A stretch of 7,050 nt of DNA, from positions 1-7,050 of the forward strand of contig VBFX01000051.1 in the NCBI GenBank assembly GCA_005889395.1, read 5' to 3'. This DNA comes from Chloroflexota bacterium (lineage in GTDB: Bacteria; Chloroflexota; Dormibacteria; CF-121). Each line of letters opens with the position of its first letter. Within the stretch, counting starts at the first letter, position 1. Below the pieces are notes generated by a model. That model saw nothing but the letters and a program-made list of their open reading frames with translations. It did no database searches and was not told the DNA's origin. The position numbers were made by a program, and so were the translations under genes. Below, one piece after another: positions 1-5,844 of the stretch.

Positions 1-142
1 TCTCAGGCAGGTTGCCCACGTGTTACTCACCCGTCCGCCACTAGCGCTAGCCACCCTTGCGGGCAATTAGCACCCGTTCGACTTGCATGTGTCAGGCACG
101 CCGCCAGCGTTAATCCTGAGCCAGGATCAAACTCTCCGTTAA
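1..142 (-). rRNA. rrs: 16S ribosomal RNA, 5' end (partial)
   Basis: The reverse complement of 121-135 is the universal bacterial 16S 5' motif AGAGTTTGATCCTGG. It is followed by the conserved blocks GCTGGCGGCGTGCCT, ACATGCAAGTCGAACG and GACGGGTGAGTAACACGTGG. Only the first ~142 nt (helices around V1) lie in the window and the rest continues past base 1. The mature 5' end is put near 142 by analogy with E. coli, where about 7 nt precede AGAGTTTG; it is not directly visible. The V1 stretch (reverse complement of about 30-80) is not one I can assign confidently to a phylum. The gene is transcribed in the same direction as the dnaX-ybaB-recR cluster upstream of it. Confidence 0.97.
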
Positions 143-165
143 AAACCTCGACCCCACAGGGCTGA

Positions 166-177
166 GGTTAAAGAATC
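166..177 (-). promoter_or_regulatory. Second boxA-like element next to 16S
   Basis: The minus strand reads GATTCTTTAACC, matching the TCTTTAAC core of boxA. It lies about 25 nt before the mature 16S end, just ahead of a small hairpin. It could be a second antitermination element or part of the processing stem. The sequence alone does not decide between them. Confidence 0.35.
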
Positions 178-237
178 GAATCAGGGGTCCCTACGACATT
201 TCGAAGGGCCTTCTCGGAGAAGTCCGTTCCACTCTTC

Positions 238-253
238 AATTGTTAAGGTGCTC
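238..253 (-). promoter_or_regulatory. boxA-like rRNA antitermination element
   Basis: The minus strand reads GAGCACCTTAACAATT. This closely resembles the E. coli rrn leader boxA (TGCTCTTTAACAATT), with the CTTAACAATT/TTTAACAATT core kept. The position, about 45 nt after the predicted start and before 16S, is where Nus-dependent antitermination complexes assemble on rRNA transcripts. The assignment rests on motif similarity and context. Confidence 0.6.
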
Positions 254-302
254 GCCGGGCCTTAAGCGCAGGATTACCTCCCGCCTCTCGGGCAGCTTGA
301 GA

Positions 303-333
303 ATGATACCCCATAGGGGCGCGTAGTTGTCAA
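303..333 (-). promoter_or_regulatory. rRNA operon promoter (sigma70-type)
   Basis: The minus strand has a perfect -35 TTGACA (333-328) and a near-consensus -10 TATCAT (308-303). The spacer of 19 bp is longer than the usual 16-18. A purine start at about 296-298 would follow. It is the only good promoter in the 280 bp before 16S and lies about 155 nt upstream of the mature end, a normal rRNA leader length. No A/T-rich UP element is visible upstream. The long spacer may make the promoter dependent on activation or supercoiling, which is inference. Confidence 0.65.
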
Positions 334-385
334 GAAGGTGCGAACGCTCCCTTAGCCTACCCTACTGACACGACCGCTAAACGGC

Positions 386-403
386 CCCGGACCCCCGTCC
401 GGG
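386..403 (-). terminator. GC hairpin after the recR cluster, possible terminator
   Basis: A perfect 7-bp inverted repeat (CCCGGAC at 386-392, GTCCGGG at 397-403) with a 4-nt loop lies about 20 bp past the stop of the last protein gene and ahead of the rRNA promoter. The position suits a terminator that insulates the protein operon from rrn. There is no real U-tract, since the bases after the stem on the minus strand read GGCCGTTTAG. Intrinsic termination may therefore be weak or absent. Confidence 0.4.
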
Positions 404-423
404 CAACCGGCGCCTATCGCCCC

Positions 424-687
424 CTACCGATACTCCGGCAACTGCTCGAGCTCGTCCGCAGCCAGGTCCGTATAGACGCGGTGCGTCGTAATCTTCGGGA
501 TCCGGTCCGCCCGCACCTCTACCCTGTGACCGCCGCGGGCCAGCTTCACCACGATCCCGTGGAAGATGTCATCCTCCCGGTCGCCGAGCAGCTCCTCGGC
601 CCGACCAATCTCATCGCCGGCCTCATCCATGACCGGCGCCCTCGCCGGCATCGCCAGCCAGGCGACTTCGCGCTCCTCCTCCTGCAT
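424..687 (-). CDS. Small PRC-barrel-like protein (DUF2171-type)
   Basis: This encodes an 87-residue acidic soluble protein with no signal peptide or membrane segment. It reads like the small bacterial PRC-barrel-type proteins: a short strand and turn (about 17-30, VMDEAGDEIGRAEELLG), an acidic linker (35-40), the FHGIVV strand (42-47), a V-R-ADRI strand (57-63), and a C-terminal ITTHRVYTDL / ELEQLP segment typical of DUF2171-like families. The molecular function is not known. PRC barrels are found in RNA-processing, photosystem and stress proteins. The gene follows recR with a 3-nt gap (recR TAG, then ATG at 687-685), so translational coupling is likely. No well-spaced Shine-Dalgarno is seen, only AGAGG directly touching the ATG. 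A later in-frame ATG at residue 13 would drop residues that match the family, so the first ATG is preferred. The family assignment is by eye. Confidence 0.75.
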   Translation of the reverse strand: MQEEEREVAWLAMPARAPVMDEAGDEIGRAEELLGDREDDIFHGIVVKLARGGHRVEVRADRIPKITTHRVYTDLAADELEQLPEYR

Positions 688-690
688 CCT

Positions 691-1290
691 CTAAAAGGCC
701 CGTCGCCCACTGAACGCGCGAGCCAGCGTCAACTCGTCGGCGTATTCCAGCTCGCCCCCAACCGGCAATCCGTGGGCGAGCCGCGAGGTGCGCACGCCCA
801 GCGGAGCCAGCTGCTCGGCGAGATAGGCTGCAGTCGCTTCACCCTCCATGTCGGGGTCGGTCGCCAGGATCACCTCGCCAACCGGCTCCCGGCGCAGGCG
901 GCGAAGCAGCTCCGCGATCTTGAGCTCGGAGGGCCCAACGCCGTCAATCGGGGACAAAGCTCCGTGCAGGACATGGTACAAACCGTGGTACTCAGCCGTG
1001 CGCTCGATCGCGAGCACGTCGAGGGGCTCCTCCACCACGCACAGCACGCCACGGTCCCGGCGGCTCGACAGACAGATCGTGCACCGCTCGCCTTCGGCGA
1101 TGAAGAAGCAGTCGTCGCAGAAGCGAATGCGAGCCTTGACCTCGACCAGGGCGGTGGCCAGCCGGTCGACCGACTCCCGTGGCGCTCGCAATATATAGAA
1201 GGATAGGCGCTGCGCGGTCTTCGGCCCGATGCCGGGCAGCCGGCCAAGCTCTTCCATCACGCGCGTCAGCGCAGGCGGGATCTCAGCCAC
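691..1290 (-). CDS. recR: Recombination protein RecR
   Basis: RecR works with RecF and RecO in the RecFOR pathway, loading RecA onto SSB-coated single-stranded gaps. The 199-residue length is standard. In order there are: a helix-hairpin-helix (LPGIGPKTAQRL, 18-29), a four-cysteine zinc finger (Cys58, Cys61, Cys70, Cys73), a Toprim domain with the ATDPDMEGEATA motif (143-154), and the C-terminal HGLPVGGELEYADELTL segment (173-189). All key residues are present. The start is GTG (1290-1288), preceded by GAGG at 1303-1300 with a 9-nt spacer. There is no better in-frame start, and the family N-terminus (IPPALTRVMEELGRLPGIG) fits. The start lies within a small repeat tract annotated separately. 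The gene follows ybaB after 63 bp and is 3 nt from the PRC-like gene. Confidence 0.97.
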   Translation of the reverse strand: MAEIPPALTRVMEELGRLPGIGPKTAQRLSFYILRAPRESVDRLATALVEVKARIRFCDDCFFIAEGERCTICLSSRRDRGVLCVVEEPLDVLAIERTAEYHGLYHVLHGALSPIDGVGPSELKIAELLRRLRREPVGEVILATDPDMEGEATAAYLAEQLAPLGVRTSRLAHGLPVGGELEYADELTLARAFSGRRAF

Positions 1291-1341
1291 GGGCGCGGAC
1301 CTCAGCCACGGGTGCGGGGCCTAGCCACAGGCGCGGACCTC
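1282..1341 (-). repeat. Three degenerate 18-20 bp repeats duplicating the recR start
   Basis: On the minus strand three units lie head to tail: 1338-1321 (GTCCGCGCCTGTGGCTAG), 1320-1301 (GCCCCGCACCCGTGGCTGAG) and 1300-1282 (GTCCGCGCCCGTGGCTGAG). A partial unit end (CTGAG, 1343-1339) lies before the first. The last unit contains the recR GTG start. Units 1 and 3 both have GAGG, 9 nt, then GTG. The repeats fill most of the 63-bp gap between ybaB and recR and probably arose by local duplication. Confidence 0.8.
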
Positions 1342-1353
1342 AGGCAATGTCGG

Positions 1354-1671
1354 CTACCCCATCAAGCCGGGTGGAAGCCCCATCCCCGCCGTCACGGCGC
1401 CCATCTCCCGGCTCGCCAGCTCGCGCGCCTTGTCCATCGCGTCGTTCACCGCGGCCAGCACCAGGTCCTGGAGCATGTCGACGTCGGCAGGATCGACAAC
1501 TTCGGGCTTGACCGTAACCGACAGCACCTTCTGGTGACCGTTGACCACCACCTCGACCACGCCCCCGCCGGCTGTTCCAATCACCGTCTTCGCACCCAGG
1601 TCTTCCTGGATCTTGGCCATCTTGGCCTGCATCTGCTGAAGCTGCTTGAGCATCTTGAACTGCTGACCCAC
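1354..1671 (-). CDS. ybaB: YbaB/EbfC nucleoid-associated DNA-binding protein
   Basis: YbaB/EbfC proteins are small homodimeric 'tweezer' DNA-binding proteins of the nucleoid. They are nearly always encoded between dnaX and recR, as here. The 105-residue length is typical. The N-terminal helix has the family pattern MLKQLQQMQAKMAKIQEDL (7-25). A GGGVVEVVVNGHQKVLSVTV beta segment follows (about 35-54), and then a long C-terminal helix (DPADVDMLQDLVLAAVNDAMDKA, about 60-82). A Gly/Met-rich tail (ending GMGLPPGLMG) resembles the usual flexible end. The start is GTG (1671-1669), directly abutting the dnaX TAG stop, with AGAGG in the dnaX end as Shine-Dalgarno, so translation is probably coupled. 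An in-frame ATG at residue 7 is an alternative start. Confidence 0.93.
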   Translation of the reverse strand: MGQQFKMLKQLQQMQAKMAKIQEDLGAKTVIGTAGGGVVEVVVNGHQKVLSVTVKPEVVDPADVDMLQDLVLAAVNDAMDKARELASREMGAVTAGMGLPPGLMG

Positions 1672-3201
1672 CTAGCCTCTCCCTCGCGGGGTGACCCGCA
1701 CGTTGGTCGCGTCGAACCGGTTCATGGCCTCTTTCACGAGCGGGTCGTCGGCGATGGACCCCGCCGGGCGCACCGGCGACGGCGCGCCCGGCTTCTTCTC
1801 CCCCGCCGCCAGCTCGACCCGACTGTCCGCCCCAAAGATCTCCCGCACGGCGGTCAGCAGCGTTTCCCGGTTGGAGGCTTTCTGCATCAGCTCGGCGTGG
1901 GCCGGATACCGGAACTCGATCCGCACCAGGCCTTCCTTGACCTCGGCAAGGCGCGCATCCATCAGCAAACTTCCCACCATTTTCGGAAGTCGCTGCTTCA
2001 GCGCATCCCAGCGCGCGTCCGGCCCAAGCATCGCCGGTTCGGCGTCCATGGCCGGCTCGATCACGCGCTCGCCACCCACCGCCTCGGTCGTCGGCGCCGC
2101 CACAGGCACCGTCACCGGTACCGGTCGCATCATGTTCGACAACAGCGTCACTTCGAGCAGCAGGCGCGCATCGGCGCCCTTGCGCACCTCGGGCTCCATC
2201 TCCATCAGGCCTTTCCACAACGAGAGCAGCGCGTTTCGCCCGGCCGCGCGACCAATCCGCTCCAGTCCGGCGGATGCCGCACCCCCCAGGCTTTCCGCAT
2301 CCTGGTAGCCGACCGAGAGCAGCGCGGCCTCGCGGATCGCGCCCAGCAATCCACGGACCAGCTGGCGTACGTCGCCGCCGGCATCGTAAAACCGCTGCAG
2401 CTCCCCGAGCGTCTTGGCCCCGTCGCCCTCCGTCACGATCGCCAGCAGCCGGACCAGCGTGTCGGGATCCGCGAGCCCGAGCAACTCGTGCGTCTTCTGC
2501 ACGGTCAGCTCCTCGCCACCCTGCGAGATCAGCTGGTCGAGCAGCGTGATGCCATCGCGCATGCTGCCGCGAGCCAGTCGAGCCAGTAACGCCAGGCTCG
2601 GCGGGTCCACCCTGACCTGCTCCTGCTCGACGATCGACGCCAGGTGCGCCGCGATCGGACCGGTGTCGATCCGGCGGAAGTCGAATCGCTGGCAGCGCGA
2701 GGCCACCGTCAGCGGAATCTTGTGCGGCTCGGTGGTCGCCAGGACGAAGACCACATGCGCGGGCGGCTCCTCGAGCGTCTTTAGCAGCGCGTTGAAGGCC
2801 TCGGTGGTCAGCATGTGAGCCTCGTCGATGATGTACACCTTGACCTTCAGCGTCGCCGGCAAGTACTTGACCCGCTCGCGCAGATCCCGGATCTCATCGA
2901 TGCCGCGGTTGGAGGCGGCATCGATCTCGATCAGGTCGACCGCCGCGCCGGAACCAATCTCCACGCAATTCGCGCAGACGCCACAGGGCTCCGCCCCGCG
3001 GCGGTCCAAACAGTTGATCGCCTTCGCCAGGATCCGGGCGGTCGACGTCTTGCCCGTTCCACGAACGCCGCAGAACAGGTAGGCGTGCGCGACGCGACCC
3101 TGCTCCACCGCATTTCGGAGCGTCTTGGCAATCGCATCCTGCCCGACCAGGTCGCCAAATCTCTGCGACCGGTACTTGAGGTAAAGGGTCTGGTACGCCA
3201 T
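1672..3201 (-). CDS. dnaX: DNA polymerase III subunit tau/gamma (clamp loader)
   Basis: DnaX is the ATPase core of the clamp loader that places the beta sliding clamp on primed DNA. With the ATG at 3201-3199 it has 509 residues. An AAA+ module is clear: the N-terminal TLYLKYRSQRFGDLVGQ signature, Walker A GVRGTGKT (45-52), zinc-binding cysteines 64, 73, 76 and 79, Walker B VYIIDEAH (about 122-129), sensor 1 LATTEP (about 154-159) and the SRC motif (about 168-170). Domain III follows to about residue 370. A Pro/Ala/Val-rich linker leads to a C-terminal domain (QRLPKMVGSLLMDARLAEV onward) of the shorter tau type found outside enterobacteria. An upstream in-frame TTG (3216-3214) would add five residues. 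The ATG is preferred because the family begins M-(S/A)-YQ; neither start has a strong ribosome site. No A-rich slippery heptamer was seen, so there is no sign of a gamma frameshift product. The gene lies 39 bp after the flavoprotein gene and abuts ybaB. Confidence 0.96.
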   Translation of the reverse strand: MAYQTLYLKYRSQRFGDLVGQDAIAKTLRNAVEQGRVAHAYLFCGVRGTGKTSTARILAKAINCLDRRGAEPCGVCANCVEIGSGAAVDLIEIDAASNRGIDEIRDLRERVKYLPATLKVKVYIIDEAHMLTTEAFNALLKTLEEPPAHVVFVLATTEPHKIPLTVASRCQRFDFRRIDTGPIAAHLASIVEQEQVRVDPPSLALLARLARGSMRDGITLLDQLISQGGEELTVQKTHELLGLADPDTLVRLLAIVTEGDGAKTLGELQRFYDAGGDVRQLVRGLLGAIREAALLSVGYQDAESLGGAASAGLERIGRAAGRNALLSLWKGLMEMEPEVRKGADARLLLEVTLLSNMMRPVPVTVPVAAPTTEAVGGERVIEPAMDAEPAMLGPDARWDALKQRLPKMVGSLLMDARLAEVKEGLVRIEFRYPAHAELMQKASNRETLLTAVREIFGADSRVELAAGEKKPGAPSPVRPAGSIADDPLVKEAMNRFDATNVRVTPRGRG

Positions 3202-3240
3202 CAGGTGCCGCGACAATTCTACGAGCCGGCCGCCCGAACG

Positions 3241-4263
3241 CTAGCTCGCAGCTCCCACGGTACTCTGGACCTGCTCGCGAAGCACCTGCCGCGCCAGCGT
3301 GATCGCGAGCATCCCTTCGAGGATGGCCGGCGTCACCCGCCGGACCGCACCCCGACGGACGTCGCCGGCCGCGAACACGCGCGGCACGCTGGTTTCCAGC
3401 AGCTGGGGCGCGCGCTCCGCCGGCCAGTCCTCCGGCCACCGGCCGTTGCGCCAGAGCTCCGTCCCCGTGACGAGGTACCCTTCATCATCGCGAAGCATCG
3501 ATCCCTTCAGCCATTCCGTGTTCGGGTCGGCACCCATCATGATGAACAGGGCCCGGGTGCGCGCCGCCTCGATCGTGCCGCTGACGCGATGGCGCAGTCG
3601 CACGCCCTCGAGGCGTCCCTCGCCGAAGCCCTCAACGACCTGCGTGTTGACCCGGACGCGAATGTTCCGCGTCCGGTCGACCTCCTTGGCCAGTCCGGCC
3701 GGCACGCCGGCATCGAGAGAGCCGGCCCGAACCACGATCGTCACGTTGGACGCGTGCTTGGCGAGGTCAAGCGCCGCCTGCGCGGCCACCGCCGTCGACC
3801 CAACGATGAAAACCTCCTGGCCGGCGAGCGCCGCCGGCTCCGCGACGGCGTCCGCATAGATGACACCGGCCCCGGTCAGTTTGTCGACGCTAGGAACCCC
3901 GAGCGTGCGATAGGCCATCCCGGTCGCAATCACCACAACACGCGCGGAACGCGTGGTGCCGTCGGCCAGCGTCACAGTGTGTTCACCGCCGCGCGTCGAC
4001 AAACCGACCGCGGGATTCGTCAGAGCAAAGCTCGCACCCAATCGTTGAGCTTGCTCGTAGATGCGACGCGTGAGTTCGGCGCCGCTCACGCCATCCATGA
4101 AGCCCGGATAGTTGAGGATGACCGGGGTCGCGGGGGCGGATCCGCCTGCGCCGTAGGCGTCGACCACGGTCGTCTTCAGCGCACCAGCGGCGGACACGGC
4201 GGCCGCCAGGCCCGCCGGACCGGCGCCAACCACGGCGACGTCGTAGCGCTCGCCTTCCGTCAC
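3241..4263 (-). CDS. FAD-dependent oxidoreductase, thioredoxin-reductase fold, cysteine-free
   Basis: This encodes a 340-residue two-dinucleotide-domain flavoprotein. The FAD site is intact: VVGAGPAGLAAAV (11-23), the IATG motif (112-115) and the C-terminal VFAAGDVRRGAVRRVTPAILEGM (296-318), which matches the TrxR G-D-V-R FAD-binding end. The sequence resembles the reductase-like module often found fused to cyclic-nucleotide-binding or receiver domains (the shared FIMMGADPNTEWL motif, 240-252, and LLETSVPRVFAAGD, 288-301), but here it stands alone. The redox CxxC of true thioredoxin reductases is missing: the equivalent stretch reads IYADAVAEPAAL (135-146), and the whole protein has no cysteine. 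The second Rossmann loop reads VGSTAVA (154-160) in place of the usual GGGNSA, so NAD(P)H binding may be altered. The start is GTG (4263-4261). Substrate and electron partner are unknown. It is transcribed towards dnaX and may be cotranscribed with it. Confidence 0.88.
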   Translation of the reverse strand: MTEGERYDVAVVGAGPAGLAAAVSAAGALKTTVVDAYGAGGSAPATPVILNYPGFMDGVSGAELTRRIYEQAQRLGASFALTNPAVGLSTRGGEHTVTLADGTTRSARVVVIATGMAYRTLGVPSVDKLTGAGVIYADAVAEPAALAGQEVFIVGSTAVAAQAALDLAKHASNVTIVVRAGSLDAGVPAGLAKEVDRTRNIRVRVNTQVVEGFGEGRLEGVRLRHRVSGTIEAARTRALFIMMGADPNTEWLKGSMLRDDEGYLVTGTELWRNGRWPEDWPAERAPQLLETSVPRVFAAGDVRRGAVRRVTPAILEGMLAITLARQVLREQVQSTVGAAS

Positions 4264-4272
4264 GACCGACCC

Positions 4273-4301
4273 AGTCTACGCAACCACCACGCGGCTGCCA
4301 A
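4273..4301 (-). promoter_or_regulatory. Candidate promoter for the flavoprotein-dnaX direction
   Basis: The minus strand has TTGGCA (4301-4296, 5 of 6 to the -35 consensus), a 17-bp spacer and TAGACT (4278-4273, 4 of 6 to the -10). The predicted start at about 4265-4267 is only a few bases before the GTG at 4263, so the transcript would be leaderless or nearly so. That fits the absence of a clear Shine-Dalgarno there. Confidence 0.4.
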
Positions 4302-4312
4302 ACGCTGTCTTT

Positions 4313-4341
4313 TTGGATGTCCGATTTCCGCTAGCTAGATC
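4313..4341 (+). promoter_or_regulatory. Weak candidate promoter for the alkA-ogt operon
   Basis: TTGGAT (4313-4318), a 17-bp spacer and TAGATC (4336-4341) are poor matches to the sigma70 boxes but correctly spaced, giving a start near 4348 and a leader of about 20 nt. A weak core promoter would fit an operon switched on by an AraC/Ada-type activator, possibly the fusion protein itself. An 8-bp palindrome, CTAGCTAG (4331-4338), overlaps the -10. No clear copy of the E. coli Ada-binding sequence was found. Confidence 0.25.
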
Positions 4342-4368
4342 CGGCGCGGCCCGTCACAATGAAGGGCA

Positions 4369-5844
4369 ATGATCGGCGCACCCCTCGATTTCGAGCGCTG
4401 CTACCGGGCCGTCGAAAGTCGCGACGCGCGCTTCGACGGCTGGTTCATCACCGCCGTCAGGACCACGGGCATCTACTGCCGGCCGAGCTGCCCGACGCCG
4501 GTCCGGCCGAAGCGCGAGAACGTCGACTTCTACCCGACCGCCGCCGCCGCGCAGCTCGCCGGCTATCGTGCCTGCAAGCGCTGCCGCCCCGACGCCTCCC
4601 CGGGTTCCCCGGAATGGAACGTGCGCGGCGACCTCGTCGGCCGCGCGATGCGGCTGATTGCGGATGGGATCGTCGATCGCGACGGCGTCGCCGGCCTGGC
4701 GCGCCGGCTCGCCGTCAGTGAGCGCCATCTTCATCGGCTGCTGCTCAGTGAGCTCGGCGCCGGCCCGCTTGCGATCGCCCGCGCCCAGCGGGCACAGACC
4801 GCGCGCGTGCTGATCGAGACGACCGACCTGCCGTTCACGCAGGTCGCGTTCGCCGCCGGCTTCGAGAGCATCCGCCAGTTCAACGACACCGTGCGCGAGG
4901 TGTTCGCGCTCACGCCGACGGCCCTCCGCACGGCGGGACGGCGCCGCGCCGACATCGCCGACGGCGCGCTCACGCTTCGCCTCGCCTACCGGCCGCCGCT
5001 CGACTGGCCGGCACTGTCAGCCTGGCTACGCACCCGCGCGCTGCCCGGCGTCGCCGAGGTGAACGGCCGCGTCTACCGGCGCACGCTGCGCCTGCCGCGC
5101 GGCGCCGGTGTCGTGGCACTCGAGCCGGTCGACACGCACATCCAATGCACGCTCCGTCTCGAGTCGATGGCGGATCTGACGAGTGCGGTCCGGCAGTGTC
5201 GCCGCCTGCTCGACCTCGACGCCGACCCGCTGAGCGTGGTCGAGGTCCTGTCGAAAGACCGGCGTTTGTCGAGCATCGTCAAGAAGCGCCCCGGCTTGCG
5301 CGCACCCGGCGCGGTCGATGGGACAGAACTCGCGATCCAGGCGGTGCTCGGCCAGCAGGTCTCGCTCGCCGCAGCCCGCACGCTGGCGTCGCGCCTCGTC
5401 ACCGCACACGGCGACGTGATCAAGATCGCCGACCCAACCCTCACGCATCTGTTCCCGCACGCCGCGTCGATCGCCGACGCGGACCTGGCGAGGCTCGGCG
5501 TCCCGGCGACACGGCGGGCGACGCTTCGCGCGGTGGCCCGCGCGGTCGCCGACGGCACGCTCGCGCTCGATCCCGGGGCGGATCGGACCGAAACCTACCA
5601 GCAACTGGTGCGGTTACCCGGAATCGGGGAATGGACCGCCGGCTATATCGTGATGCGTGCACTCGGCGACCCCGATACGTTCCTCCCGAGCGACCTCGGC
5701 ATCAAGAAAGCCGTCGCCCGGCTCGGCATCGGCAGCAACGCTCGTGCCATATCCGATCACGCTGCGGCCTGGCGCCCCTGGCGCAGCTACGCGACCCACC
5801 AGCTGTGGGCCACACTTTCCGACGCGTACAAGGAGGTCTCATGA
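4369..5844 (+). CDS. alkA: Ada-AraC-AlkA fusion: alkylation sensor/regulator and 3-methyladenine DNA glycosylase
   Basis: This 491-residue three-part protein acts on alkylated DNA. (1) The Ada N-terminal zinc domain (about 7-80) has all four cysteines: Cys37 and Cys41 in GIYCRPSCP, Cys69 and Cys72 in RACKRCRPD. Cys37 corresponds to the E. coli Ada Cys38 methyl-phosphotriester acceptor. (2) An AraC-type double helix-turn-helix spans about 89-187, with VAFAAGFESIRQFNDTVREVF (159-179). (3) An AlkA glycosylase domain spans about 200-490, with AIQAVLGQQVSLAAA (322-336), the helix-hairpin-helix LPGIGEWTAGY (416-426) and FLPSDLGIKKA (438-448), where Asp442 matches catalytic Asp238 of E. coli AlkA. 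The protein should sense methyl damage, activate its own operon and excise 3-methyladenine-type bases. The same fusion next to ogt is known in Mycobacterium tuberculosis. The start ATG has AAGGG just upstream (spacing short). The stop overlaps the ogt start as ATGA. Confidence 0.95.
   Translation: MIGAPLDFERCYRAVESRDARFDGWFITAVRTTGIYCRPSCPTPVRPKRENVDFYPTAAAAQLAGYRACKRCRPDASPGSPEWNVRGDLVGRAMRLIADGIVDRDGVAGLARRLAVSERHLHRLLLSELGAGPLAIARAQRAQTARVLIETTDLPFTQVAFAAGFESIRQFNDTVREVFALTPTALRTAGRRRADIADGALTLRLAYRPPLDWPALSAWLRTRALPGVAEVNGRVYRRTLRLPRGAGVVALEPVDTHIQCTLRLESMADLTSAVRQCRRLLDLDADPLSVVEVLSKDRRLSSIVKKRPGLRAPGAVDGTELAIQAVLGQQVSLAAARTLASRLVTAHGDVIKIADPTLTHLFPHAASIADADLARLGVPATRRATLRAVARAVADGTLALDPGADRTETYQQLVRLPGIGEWTAGYIVMRALGDPDTFLPSDLGIKKAVARLGIGSNARAISDHAAAWRPWRSYATHQLWATLSDAYKEVS
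5830..5836 (+). promoter_or_regulatory. Strong ribosome binding site for ogt
   Basis: AAGGAGG, a full Shine-Dalgarno match, lies in the last codons of the glycosylase gene. It ends 4 nt before ATG 5841 and 7 nt before ATG 5844, so either of the two adjacent ATG codons can start ogt; the 5844 spacing is closer to optimal. It is the strongest ribosome site in the window. Confidence 0.75.

Larger units (their letters stand above)
143..297 (-). other. Pre-16S rRNA leader
   Basis: This non-coding stretch lies between the predicted rRNA transcription start and the mature 16S end. It holds a perfect 6+6 inverted repeat (210-215 and 217-222, CTTCTC/GAGAAG). A weaker hairpin (146-149 with 164-167 and 153-155 with 159-161) sits just before 16S. 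Two boxA-like elements are annotated separately. The leader probably supplies one half of the 16S processing stem, but the other half would be downstream of 16S and cannot be seen. No ORF or tRNA was found here. Confidence 0.7.

Noticed and set aside
347..423. Possible small RNA or tRNA gene between the PRC-like gene and the rRNA promoter
   Set aside because: Only one 7-bp hairpin is present. There is no cloverleaf, T-loop motif or other RNA family signature.
481..1206. Plus-strand open frame (241 codons) opposite recR and the PRC-like gene
   Set aside because: The minus-strand RecR with intact zinc finger and Toprim motifs explains this stretch.
1312..2589. Long plus-strand open frame (425 codons) opposite ybaB and dnaX
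   Set aside because: It is a His/Arg/Gln-rich shadow of dnaX and ybaB with no domain and no ribosome site.
2815..4338. Long plus-strand open frame (507 codons) opposite dnaX and the flavoprotein gene
   Set aside because: It is antisense to two well-recognised proteins, has an Arg/His/Pro-rich composition typical of high-GC shadow frames, and shows no recognisable domain.
4359..4371. Possible Ada-binding site AAT-5 nt-GCAA just before the alkA start
   Set aside because: The E. coli site has 6 bp between the two boxes, and this one overlaps the ribosome site and start codon, so chance is more likely.
5145..5840. Upstream extension of the ogt reading frame inside alkA
   Set aside because: The frame stays open by chance. 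Ogt homology begins after 5841, where AGGAGG marks the start, and the extension is Arg-rich out-of-frame alkA.
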